Below are positions 24,884 to 32,947 of a DNA stretch of 64,000 nt, in pieces. The notes beneath the pieces are model-generated. The model was not told where the DNA came from. It made no database searches and was given only the letters and a program-made list of their open reading frames with translations. The position numbers and the translations under genes are program-made. The DNA is from Thermoplasmata archaeon (GTDB taxonomy: Archaea > Thermoplasmatota > Thermoplasmata > Thermoplasmatales > GCA-001856825), in NCBI GenBank assembly GCA_021797855.1, contig JAJZYX010000001.1:124001-188000 (forward strand), read 5' to 3'. Positions within the stretch are counted from its first letter, which is position 1, and each line of letters starts with the position of its first letter.

Positions 24884-26182
24884 ATGATACAGATGAGTTG
24901 CAGGATAATGAAGGAAGAAAGCCAGGAAACTGAATTTGAAGAGTCTGAATTACTGAGACTGGTTTCTGAAGTGATAGCCGAAGTTAGGAAAGGCGGGGAT
25001 GAAGCAATCAGGAAATTCACAGCCAAATTTGATGGCGTGGAAATAAAATCAGCAAAGATGGATAACAGTGAGATAGAGTCGCTGGTAAGGCTGGTACCTA
25101 ATGACGTAAGGGAGTTGATAGACACAAACATATCCAGGATCAGGAGGTTTGCAGAATTTCAGCTCTCAATGTACAGAGACATGGAATTACAGGTGGACGA
25201 TGGTGGTACAATCCTCGGGCAGAAGGTGATTCCAATAGACGCAGTGGGTGTTTACGTACCGGGAGGAAGGTTTCCGCTTCTTTCATCCGCCTTGATGGGG
25301 ATCGTGCCAGCCAAAGTGGCGGGAGTAAAGCGAATTGTGGCTGCAACCCCACCTGGCATTGGCAAACCAAATCCGGCTGTGGTCTATGGCATTGTAAAGG
25401 CTGGAGCTACCGAGATATTAAAGGTTGGTGGAATCCAGGCAATTGCAGCGATGGCCTACGGTACTGAAACTATAAAAAAAGTAGACAAGGTAATAGGTCC
25501 AGGAAATAAATATGTTAACCAGGCAAAGCGAGCTGTTTTCGGCAAAGTAGGCATAGACCTCCTCGCCGGTCCTAGTGAGGTTCTTGTCATTGCGGATGAT
25601 ACGGCTGATGCGGTAAAGGTACTCTACGATCTTCTTGCACAGGCAGAACACGATATTGCTGCTAGAAGCTGCTTAGTCACAACTTCTAAGAAACTGGCAG
25701 AATATGCTGTAAAAAATATGGATGAATTTATTTATACTCTTCTTACGAAGGAGATACTCAAAGTTTCTTGGAATAATAAGGGGTCAGTTGTCCTTTGCGA
25801 TACTATAGAAGAGGCAGTAGAGTACTCAAACTCCTATGCTCCTGAACATCTTGAACTTCACCTCTCGGCAGAGAACGGGAAGATCGCCTTCCAGACCCTC
25901 AGGAATTATGGTTCCCTCTTCCTTAACGATAGCACACCTGTGGTATTTTCTGACAAATTAATAGGGACAAACCACACGTTGCCAACAAACGGGGCAGCTA
26001 AATACACAGGGGGACTATCCGTTGGTTCTTTCTTGAAGATCCTAACCTATCAGAAAGTCACAGGTTCCAAGGCATTGGAAAACCTTGCAAAGAGAGCTTA
26101 CAAACAAAGCACAATCGAAGGTCTCGCAGGTCATGCAAAATCAGCCTCTCTGAGACTTCGTGAAAGTGAAACGATGCCATAA
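24884..26182 (+). CDS. hisD: Histidinol dehydrogenase-family protein
   Basis: A 432-aa zinc-dependent alcohol/aldehyde dehydrogenase family protein. Zinc ligands of HisD are all present: Q253 and H256 in AQAEHDIAAR, D357 in SDKLIGTNH, and H417 in LAGHAKS. The catalytic Glu-His pair is E321-H322 in YAPEHLELH. Biosynthetic HisD converts histidinol to histidine in two NAD-dependent steps. No other his gene lies nearby; pairing with a permease and an Lrp regulator suggests a catabolic role on histidinol or a related amino alcohol, as some HisD homologues have. Start ATG 24884; ATG 24893 is possible. Confidence 0.85.
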   Translation: MIQMSCRIMKEESQETEFEESELLRLVSEVIAEVRKGGDEAIRKFTAKFDGVEIKSAKMDNSEIESLVRLVPNDVRELIDTNISRIRRFAEFQLSMYRDMELQVDDGGTILGQKVIPIDAVGVYVPGGRFPLLSSALMGIVPAKVAGVKRIVAATPPGIGKPNPAVVYGIVKAGATEILKVGGIQAIAAMAYGTETIKKVDKVIGPGNKYVNQAKRAVFGKVGIDLLAGPSEVLVIADDTADAVKVLYDLLAQAEHDIAARSCLVTTSKKLAEYAVKNMDEFIYTLLTKEILKVSWNNKGSVVLCDTIEEAVEYSNSYAPEHLELHLSAENGKIAFQTLRNYGSLFLNDSTPVVFSDKLIGTNHTLPTNGAAKYTGGLSVGSFLKILTYQKVTGSKALENLAKRAYKQSTIEGLAGHAKSASLRLRESETMP

Positions 26183-26329
26183 TTTTCCCTAGCAGGCTTG
26201 TATCCTTCCATGAGTCTCCGGACTTTCCAGGAATTATTGGTAGCAAGTACATTCACGATTAAATTTACAGTTAACGCTGACCCCACAGGCGTAATTTGCT
26301 ACTAGCGACTTACCCAAGAGTGGGAATCC

Positions 26330-26335
26330 TTATAT
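26330..26335 (+). promoter_or_regulatory. TATA box of the 173-aa hypothetical gene
   Basis: TTATAT is centred about 25 nt before ATG 26357, predicting a leaderless transcript. This supports the following otherwise unrecognised gene. Confidence 0.5.
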
Positions 26336-26356
26336 GCAGATTTCTTAGGAGGAGGT

Positions 26357-26878
26357 ATGTCTTTAGAAGAGTTAATTGAGTCAATTTCCACGAGAAGAAA
26401 GGATTCTGCTGACGGCTCTGAAGTAGTCTATAACCTGACTGAGGGCATCGACTTTTCGAAACCAGTTGAAGTTGCCAAAGCCCTTGCCGAGACATTATTC
26501 AGGAATGATGTAGATAACTGGTTCAAATCCGAGGGGGGTCGTATAATTTTTAACCCGAAATACAAAGTGAAGATATTACTCACCGAAGAGCACAATAAAT
26601 TGATGTCCAGGATCGTCCAAGAATTTTTATCCGACATCAAGAAATATGATATAAGCGATAAGTTTGCGAAAGAAGTGAGGGACATTGCAACGAATGAGGT
26701 AAAACTTCAGAAGGCAATGGGAATAGCGGCTCTAGGTTCCTTTTTTAACAAGCACTTCGAGAAGAAAGACTATAAGGTTGAGATTGAAGACCAGCTCTTT
26801 ACCCAGATGCTTGGCTACTTAGAGATAAAGACTCCTAGCGGTTCAGACCTGATTGACTGGGACAGATTGCCAATATGA
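26357..26878 (+). CDS. Uncharacterised protein (173 aa)
   Basis: A soluble protein with no signal peptide, no membrane segment and no cysteine. It is mostly charged helical sequence: helices are likely around 20-70 and 80-140, and a LKTPSGSDLIDWDRLP-like tail ends the protein. It has its own TATA box at the correct distance. I do not recognise a family. Conserved-gene status is inferred from its length, codon use similar to its neighbours and promoter; a function is not offered. Confidence 0.6.
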   Translation: MSLEELIESISTRRKDSADGSEVVYNLTEGIDFSKPVEVAKALAETLFRNDVDNWFKSEGGRIIFNPKYKVKILLTEEHNKLMSRIVQEFLSDIKKYDISDKFAKEVRDIATNEVKLQKAMGIAALGSFFNKHFEKKDYKVEIEDQLFTQMLGYLEIKTPSGSDLIDWDRLPI

Positions 26879-26998
26879 TAGTACCACATTGAATCAGGCT
26901 AAATTTGCATCTACTGAGATTCTTGGGTATACTTCACCTCACAAGAAGGTTATAGGTGGATGAGAAAACAAACGTTCTAGCTGATGAAAGCAAAAAAC

Positions 26999-27655
26999 TT
27001 ATCCCAACAGTTTTGACACTTCAGAAAGACTTTTAACGGAATGACCCAATCTTATACCGGCTGGCGCTGGATCATTGTATCTATTTACCCAGACTGTTCT
27101 AAATCCCAAATTCGAGGCAGGTATAATATCATGATAGATGCTCCCTGCAACGTGAATAACATCTGTATTGTCAATATTGAATTTCTTCAACATTCGCAAC
27201 CAATGTGAAGGAGAGGGTTTATAGGACCCCACTTCGTCTGCAGTAACATAACCATCCACTTCAAGGTGGGCATTTCTAACCGTTTCATCTAGAAGGTCCC
27301 TGTCGACGTTCGAAAGAATTACTCTCCTCACTCCTATTGAACCTAGATACTTGAGCGTCTGGACGGTGTCATTGAACGGTGGCCACTTGCCAATACTCAT
27401 TGAGAAGCTTATTGCATCCTCCTCTGTTGGACTGAGACCTAGTTTGTGGGACAGCTCAAGAAACGTTGACGCAAGGATGTTCCTGTAGGAAGAATAGTTA
27501 TGTTCATTTCTTGCTTCCAGAGAAACATATGAGTTGAAAATGTCTATACCAATATCGTTTTTGAATTTAGCGTACTTTTCAAAGTTAGTTTCTATTCCCT
27601 TCTTCCAGTCTATAAGGGTACCGTAGCAATCAAACGATAACCATTTGGCCCGCAT
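26999..27655 (-). CDS. HAD-superfamily hydrolase (haloacid dehalogenase-like)
   Basis: A 218-aa protein with HAD motif I FDCYGTLID (nucleophile D9), motif II ILSNVD, motif III lysine in SYKPSPSHW and motif IV around HVAGSIYHDI. DCYGTLIDW at the start is the form found in type II haloacid dehalogenases and related phosphatases. The ATG is leaderless behind a CATAAATAC element near 27682. The substrate is unknown; it is convergent with the 173-aa hypothetical gene. Confidence 0.85.
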   Translation of the reverse strand: MRAKWLSFDCYGTLIDWKKGIETNFEKYAKFKNDIGIDIFNSYVSLEARNEHNYSSYRNILASTFLELSHKLGLSPTEEDAISFSMSIGKWPPFNDTVQTLKYLGSIGVRRVILSNVDRDLLDETVRNAHLEVDGYVTADEVGSYKPSPSHWLRMLKKFNIDNTDVIHVAGSIYHDIIPASNLGFRTVWVNRYNDPAPAGIRLGHSVKSLSEVSKLLG

Positions 27656-27809
27656 TTCAACATAACCAGAGTAATTTTAGTATTTATGACCTTTTCATTT
27701 TATCTCCTGCGGTTCCACCAGGTTATTCCATAAAAAGGTCCTTAGATGACAAAGATGCCAAAAATGAAAAGATAGTAAATAAAAGAAAAAATGAATTATG
27801 TTGCTAATT

Positions 27810-29423
27810 TCAGGACGTCGTATCCTGTATTCTCTTGAAGTATTTGCTACCCTTTACTCCTGAATAGACCCCGATGTAGTAGAAGACTATTGTAACAAGG
27901 ATGAAGATGATCGTGTCGTATGGGAAAGGTATTAGATTTATTCCGCCAAATGACGTACTGCTGAAGTGTGAATATATTACCACGAATATCAGGAAAATTG
28001 GGAGATATGCACCGTAGAGGTACGCCTTTCCGCTGACTTTGTTATGCCTGTTGTAAAGAATCACGAATACAACTCCTGCCAGGTCCAGTGGGACAACCAG
28101 CTCAATCGCCGAAAATCCTGACCAGAATACCATCAGGTTCGTGACTATGAAAGCTATTGGAGCGAGTATAGAGACGGCAGGAAGTTTGAATGGTCTATGT
28201 ACATTTGGTGCAGTTTTCCTAAATACTGCTAGGCTGATAGCTCCGGGAGAATAGGAGATCAAGAATGCATCTACCATCAGGCCGATTATTGTTGCCAATG
28301 ATCTACCCAACGCAACCAGAACCAAGGAAACTATGAATACCAGTATCACAGAATAGACTGGAACTCCGCGATGGCTTACGTAGCCAATAAAATTCGGGAA
28401 ATATTTGTCCTCTTTGCCGAGGATCTGCCCTACTCTGGCAGCTCCGCCATAATAGATGATCCCGTCCTTGAAAGTGGCAATGAGGGCAACTACTATCGAC
28501 ACCACAACAATAGCTGGAAGCGCAAGTGCCTGTGCCTCCGATGCATAAGGAGACCCGTTGCCATAAAACGCACCCCAGTTGGTGACACCTAGAGCAGTAA
28601 AGTTCGCAGCCCCCACGAACACGAATGCCAGTACCGCATATATTATTCCGGAGATGACTATGGAAAGAACCACAGCCAAGGGAATGCTCCTCCCAGGGTT
28701 CTTGACTTCTTCAGCATAGTCGATAGGCTGCCTGAACCCTCCGTAACCGAAGACCGTGAACGTTATTGCGGTAAAGAAACCCACCGCACCAAAAGGCGCG
28801 AGTCCTCCGTATGCAGATGATGTGAACGTCCCTGCATGGAAGAAAAATCCAAGCCCTATGACAACTACAGCTATCAGAACTATAGTAAGCACCGTCAGCC
28901 AGTTGTTAATTGCACCCATATGCTTTATCCTGAGCAGATTGATGAGGAATACCGCTACTAGTACCACCTCAGATACAATTATACCAAGAGTTGTGAGAAG
29001 ACCGTTCACATAAAGGGCAGGGTAATAGAAGCTTGCATATTCAACAACAGCAAACACTATTACTGGTGATACCAGAAGGTAACCCACGAACGAAGACCAT
29101 CCGTTGATTGCGCCTACCAACGGGCCGTTGCTTCTCGATGGATAGAAAGCTACCCCACCCGCCTTTGGCCATGCCGTTCCCAGTTCAGCGTATACGAGAC
29201 CAACGGGAATCAGCATAGCCATTGCCGCAAACCACGAAAGGATACCTATAGGCCCGGCGAATGCTACGGTGTACACTGGCGCATAAGCAACAGCAGGACC
29301 AAGGATTGCACCGAGAGCGAGAAAAACAACGCTCCAAGTACCCAAGTCTTTTCTGTACCCCCTCTTTGTAGTTGTTTCTTCCGAATGCTCAGATTTGGTT
29401 GCTTCTAAATCTTGTCCTCCCAT
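27810..29423 (-). CDS. APC-superfamily amino acid permease
   Basis: A 537-aa membrane protein with about 12-14 helices. The N-terminus is a charged tail of about 25 residues, then VFLALGAILGPAVAYAPVY (helix 1 substrate region), YAEEVKNPGRSIPLAVVLS (family loop) and GRSLATIIGLMVDAF. ATG 29423 has GAGGTG 5 nt upstream. It differs strongly from the permease at 23.5 kb. It is a single-gene unit with a 200-nt AT-rich divergent spacer to the MTHFR-like gene. Confidence 0.87.
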   Translation of the reverse strand: MGGQDLEATKSEHSEETTTKRGYRKDLGTWSVVFLALGAILGPAVAYAPVYTVAFAGPIGILSWFAAMAMLIPVGLVYAELGTAWPKAGGVAFYPSRSNGPLVGAINGWSSFVGYLLVSPVIVFAVVEYASFYYPALYVNGLLTTLGIIVSEVVLVAVFLINLLRIKHMGAINNWLTVLTIVLIAVVVIGLGFFFHAGTFTSSAYGGLAPFGAVGFFTAITFTVFGYGGFRQPIDYAEEVKNPGRSIPLAVVLSIVISGIIYAVLAFVFVGAANFTALGVTNWGAFYGNGSPYASEAQALALPAIVVVSIVVALIATFKDGIIYYGGAARVGQILGKEDKYFPNFIGYVSHRGVPVYSVILVFIVSLVLVALGRSLATIIGLMVDAFLISYSPGAISLAVFRKTAPNVHRPFKLPAVSILAPIAFIVTNLMVFWSGFSAIELVVPLDLAGVVFVILYNRHNKVSGKAYLYGAYLPIFLIFVVIYSHFSSTSFGGINLIPFPYDTIIFILVTIVFYYIGVYSGVKGSKYFKRIQDTTS

Positions 29424-29625
29424 TTTTTCACCTCTTCTTTTTATCCTTCTAAAAAAAGAATTAAATCACATAAATTCACGCCTATTTATACTTATTTGTG
29501 AACGAACTAAATACATTGAACTAAGCAGTTAACGTGTTGCCATTCTTTTAGAAATCTAATTACTTATTATTTGCGTACAACTTATCAAAATTGTTTTAAA
29601 TCGGTTACGATATACGGATTCTCCA

Positions 29626-30633
29626 ATGGCGAAAGATAGCATCAAATTCAAGAGCGTCCTTTCTAAGAAACCGCTGATATTTACCGCTATCCCTCTCCGC
29701 GATAGCAAGACAGGAGATCCGGCTCACGATGAGAAGATAATCAGAAACTTAAAATTAAGGGAGGAAGAATTGGGAAATGCATTGAAAAATGCTCCAAGAC
29801 TTAACGCTGTTAGCGTTCCTGAGCTTGTCGAGGAAAATCACGAAGGTAAGCCAAGATACAACAGTATTTATACCAGGGCCCTAGCAAGAGGGACGGCAGA
29901 CATAGTTGGGGTAGATGCGATAGTGAACAAGGTTGTTGCCCACATAGAGAATTATGAGAAGTTTGTGGATTGGATCAAGGAGACACACTCCCTTGGTATA
30001 AGTAATATGATATTCGTAGGGGGTAATACAAGACATCACAGATATCCCGGACCAAGTGTATCAGAGGCAAACCTCATCGCCCGAAGGCTATGGACAAAAT
30101 TCCATCAGGAAGACGTTACAATTGGTAACATATCCCTCCCAGAACGCAAGGAGGAGGCAAAGAGAATGCTGTTCAAGACCTTGTCTGGGACGGAATTCTT
30201 TACAACACAACTCCTCTTCGACAGTGAACAAGCGATAAACCTGCTGGGAGATTATGACAGGCAATGCAAGGTTGCTGGTATAAGGCCTGCCACTATTTTA
30301 CTGAGTTTCGGTCCAATACGAAGCACAGCAGATCTTAACCTCCTCGACTTCCTGGCTGTAGAGCTTCCGGACAGGGCTAAGGAGTATATACTAGAACCGA
30401 ACAACCTCGCAGAATCATCAAGGAGGTCCATTATAAATTCACTGAGAGTTTACAGCGAGATCGTGTCTTTCGTCGAGGAAGGAAAAGTTAGCGTTCCACT
30501 TGGCGTTAATGTCGAACAGCTAACCAAATCTAATCTACAATCGTCAATCGCAATGCTCGGGAATTTTGAAAAGGTGATCGACCTCAGTGCCTCTGACGTA
30601 CAAGATTTCCTTAGGAAGATCGAAAAGGCATAG
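29626..30633 (+). CDS. Methylenetetrahydrofolate reductase-like TIM-barrel protein
   Basis: A 335-aa protein. SVPELVEENHEGKPRY near residue 65, MIFVGGNTRHHRYPGPSV, IGNISLPERKEEAKRML and TGTEFFTTQLLFD-like sequence (LSGTEFFTTQLLFD) follow the order and spacing of MetF-type flavin-dependent methylenetetrahydrofolate reductases, where the phrase FxTTQ sits at the flavin/folate site. It is a diverged, archaeal MTHFR relative; whether it uses FAD and which pterin it binds is unknown. A TTTTAAAT element centred near 29598 places the transcript start at the ATG. Two hairpins follow the stop. Confidence 0.7.
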   Translation: MAKDSIKFKSVLSKKPLIFTAIPLRDSKTGDPAHDEKIIRNLKLREEELGNALKNAPRLNAVSVPELVEENHEGKPRYNSIYTRALARGTADIVGVDAIVNKVVAHIENYEKFVDWIKETHSLGISNMIFVGGNTRHHRYPGPSVSEANLIARRLWTKFHQEDVTIGNISLPERKEEAKRMLFKTLSGTEFFTTQLLFDSEQAINLLGDYDRQCKVAGIRPATILLSFGPIRSTADLNLLDFLAVELPDRAKEYILEPNNLAESSRRSIINSLRVYSEIVSFVEEGKVSVPLGVNVEQLTKSNLQSSIAMLGNFEKVIDLSASDVQDFLRKIEKA

Positions 30634-30635
30634 TC

Positions 30636-30691
30636 ATCGGATTCGACAGATTCCGATATGTTCAAATCGAAATATTGCTGCATTTGAACAT
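30636..30691 (+). terminator. Two adjacent hairpins in a convergent spacer
   Basis: ATCGGA/TCCGAT (30636-30641/30652-30657) is followed at once by a perfect 10-bp pair ATGTTCAAAT/ATTTGAACAT (30658-30667/30682-30691, 14-nt loop). They lie 2-58 nt after the MTHFR-like stop and about 65 nt beyond the end of the opposing gene, so they may act on both transcripts. Confidence 0.45.
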
Positions 30692-30757
30692 TCTTCGGTT
30701 CTCTTGGGGGCCATCAGTCGAGGGATTGACCCATTAGCTCCAAAGCATGTACTGCTT

Positions 30758-31087
30758 TCACATATTCCTATGAACCTCTGCTTTGAGAGCTTCCTCAATC
30801 CCGGTGTTCATATCTACTCTTTCTACTGATATTTTAAGACTGTTGAGATTGCGTTCCATCCGCGGGTTGAGATTAGAGCAAATCACCCTTTCAACCTTGT
30901 TGTCGGTAAACATCTTCAGGAGTCTGCCGTGGCCGGCCTGATCGTCAGAATTTTCGCTATGAGGATTGTCTACTAGCTTCCTCTCAGCAACCCTTCCATT
31001 TTCTATTCGTATCAGCATAAATTTTTTGGACCTGCCAAAGTGTTCAGAAACGGTAACTCCATCATCGGTAGGGATTCCGACTATCAA
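30758..31087 (-). CDS. NifX/NifB-like (dinitrogenase iron-molybdenum cofactor) family protein
   Basis: A 109-aa protein of the NifX/NifY/NafY-like family. IVGIPTDDGVTVSEHFGRSKKF is the family hallmark, with the H in EHFGR, and VERVICSNLNPRMERNL in the centre. Such proteins in archaea without nitrogenase may bind iron-sulfur or molybdenum species; the function here is unknown. The start is TTG 31087, the only start codon before the conserved first strand. No nitrogenase or Mo genes are adjacent. Confidence 0.8.
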   Translation of the reverse strand: MIVGIPTDDGVTVSEHFGRSKKFMLIRIENGRVAERKLVDNPHSENSDDQAGHGRLLKMFTDNKVERVICSNLNPRMERNLNSLKISVERVDMNTGIEEALKAEVHRNM

Positions 31088-31233
31088 AGTAGATCACTCC
31101 TATCCACCATTAATTTGAGATGGATAACCATTTCCCTTTATCTGCTATTTCTTCACGGTGGTGATATTTTTTATTTCTTAAGCAAGTGAGCTTCTTGGAA
31201 GCGACACTGATGAAGGATCGCAATTCGGGAAAT

Positions 31234-31243
31234 TTTTTATAAA
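31234..31243 (+). promoter_or_regulatory. TATA box of the SDR gene
   Basis: TTTTTATAAA is centred about 25 nt before ATG 31263, predicting a leaderless transcript. Confidence 0.55.
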
Positions 31244-31262
31244 GCGCTTTCCTAGGTTTTTT

Positions 31263-32051
31263 ATGAGAGGTCTCGAAGGGAAGGTTGCCCTTGTTACAGC
31301 TGCAAGCTCTGGTATAGGCAAAGGAGTTGCAAAGGTTCTCGCCTCTGAGGGATGCAGGGTTCATATATCATCAAGAGATGAATCAAGACTAAATGATGCA
31401 GCAAACCAGATTAAAACGGAGACGGGTCGACATGTGGAAACAACTCCGTGTGACCTGACCAAACCAGAGGACGTAAGGAGACTCATTAATGAGGTCCGGA
31501 AAAAATCTGGAAGCCTGGATTTCCTGATCATAAACTATGGGGACCCAAAGGTGGCTCCATTCCTAGATATCACTGACGATGACTGGGATTCAAGCATCAA
31601 TATGTTTCTGAAGAGCACCGTTGCTATGGTTAAAAGCACTATTCCCGAAATGATCGCAAAAGGGGAGGGTAGAGTGATTTTCATTACCTCTCTTACAACG
31701 AAGCAGCCTCTTGAGAATTTTGCTATATCTGCCTCCCTGAGAGCAGCTGTTGTAAGTCTTTCAAAGGTACTATCAATCGAATACGCTGAAAAAGGGCTCA
31801 CCTTCAACAGTATATCCCAAGGCTACATTATGACGCCAAGACTCGAGAATATAGCGAAGAGGAACGCGGAGATGTCAAGAATCTCATTGGAGCAGGCATA
31901 TGACGCCATAAGGAGAACGATCCCCGCAAAGAGGTTCGGCACCCCAGAGGAAATTGGCTATCTTGTGTCATTTCTCTGTTCTAGCGACGCTGGTTACATA
32001 AACGGAACCAATATACAGGTCGACGGGGGATTCGTGAAATTTCCCTACTAG
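31263..32051 (+). CDS. Short-chain dehydrogenase/reductase with altered catalytic motif
   Basis: A 262-aa classical-size SDR with the NAD(P) loop TAASSGIGKG (12-21), CDLTKPED after strand 4, catalytic-position S143, and the C-terminal INGTNIQVDGG. The YxxxK motif is missing: the aligned segment reads FAISASLRAAV, giving S156 and R160 in the Tyr and Lys positions. This SxxxR variant is seen in a subgroup of SDRs annotated as FabG-like. The nucleotide could be bound, but the usual Tyr acid/base chemistry would not work. It is near a cyclase, ALDH and aldolase on the same strand, each with its own promoter. Confidence 0.85.
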   Translation: MRGLEGKVALVTAASSGIGKGVAKVLASEGCRVHISSRDESRLNDAANQIKTETGRHVETTPCDLTKPEDVRRLINEVRKKSGSLDFLIINYGDPKVAPFLDITDDDWDSSINMFLKSTVAMVKSTIPEMIAKGEGRVIFITSLTTKQPLENFAISASLRAAVVSLSKVLSIEYAEKGLTFNSISQGYIMTPRLENIAKRNAEMSRISLEQAYDAIRRTIPAKRFGTPEEIGYLVSFLCSSDAGYINGTNIQVDGGFVKFPY

Positions 32052-32158
32052 GTCTGCCTGGCCAAAGGAAGGGCAATTTGATATTTCTTTCTTTCAAACT
32101 CCTCCCAGAGATATATCCAAAAGAAAGTCATTAATACAAATTCCTTATAATCACAACT

Positions 32159-32812
32159 ATGGAGATTAAAAAAATCTTCGATTTATCAACCCCGTTGAAA
32201 ACATACATGCCCATCTGGCCCAGCAATCCACTTGTCAATATAGTGCCAGTAGGAACCGCTGCGAGGGACGGCTACACCGTAGAGACCTTTTCTGCTGCGA
32301 CACACTCAGGTACACATATAGATTCTCCGTACCATATGTTGGAGAACGGAATGAGCGTCGATGAGATTCCACTTTCTCAGCTCATAGGAGAGGGCTACGT
32401 GATTAGACCTGAGCTGGACGGACCGGAAATAACTGTTGACAAATTCGAGAAGAAGTGGAAGACCGAATATGATCATAAAATCATCCTTATTCATACTGGC
32501 TGGGACAAGAAGCGGGCCTACTCAAAGGAGTTTCAATTTGACTTCCCTGGACTAGCGTATGATACAGTAGAATTCATGATAAAACACCATCCGAATGTTA
32601 TAGGGATCGATACCCTTGGAATTGAGCCGTATGCACATTCAGATTTCAAAGTCCACAAGCAATTGCTCGCCCACAACATTGCTTTCATAGAAGACGTTGC
32701 AGGCCTTGATCAACTGACAGAAGGAAAGAAGTATCTAATAGCAGCACTTCCCATCAAAATATATCGTGGAAGCGGAGCAATGGCGAGAGTTGTTGCGATG
32801 GAAGTGTCGTGA
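32159..32812 (+). CDS. Cyclase/kynurenine formamidase-like metal hydrolase
   Basis: A 217-aa protein of the cyclase family (kynurenine formamidase KynB, isatin hydrolase and others). The metal-binding signature HSGTHIDSPYH (H49, H53, D55, H59) and the opening DLSTPLKTYMPIWPSNP are diagnostic. It hydrolyses amide or lactam bonds in the family; no other tryptophan-catabolic gene is nearby, so the substrate is unknown. A TTAATAC element sits about 27 nt before the ATG, consistent with a leaderless gene. Confidence 0.87.
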   Translation: MEIKKIFDLSTPLKTYMPIWPSNPLVNIVPVGTAARDGYTVETFSAATHSGTHIDSPYHMLENGMSVDEIPLSQLIGEGYVIRPELDGPEITVDKFEKKWKTEYDHKIILIHTGWDKKRAYSKEFQFDFPGLAYDTVEFMIKHHPNVIGIDTLGIEPYAHSDFKVHKQLLAHNIAFIEDVAGLDQLTEGKKYLIAALPIKIYRGSGAMARVVAMEVS

Positions 32813-32947
32813 GAAGGCAGAGAACGTTAGTACTGTATTAAGAGGACAAGATAGCTATCGGAAGACTTTCCGAGCCGTAGTGCCGTACTAGTTTAGGTTG
32901 TTCTATTGGAATCAGGCAACCTATTAATCGAAGGAATATCTTAGGGT

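Noticed and set aside
30587-30829. 80-aa plus-strand frame over the hairpins and NifX end
   Set aside because: It starts within the MTHFR-like gene and crosses the hairpins; no motif.
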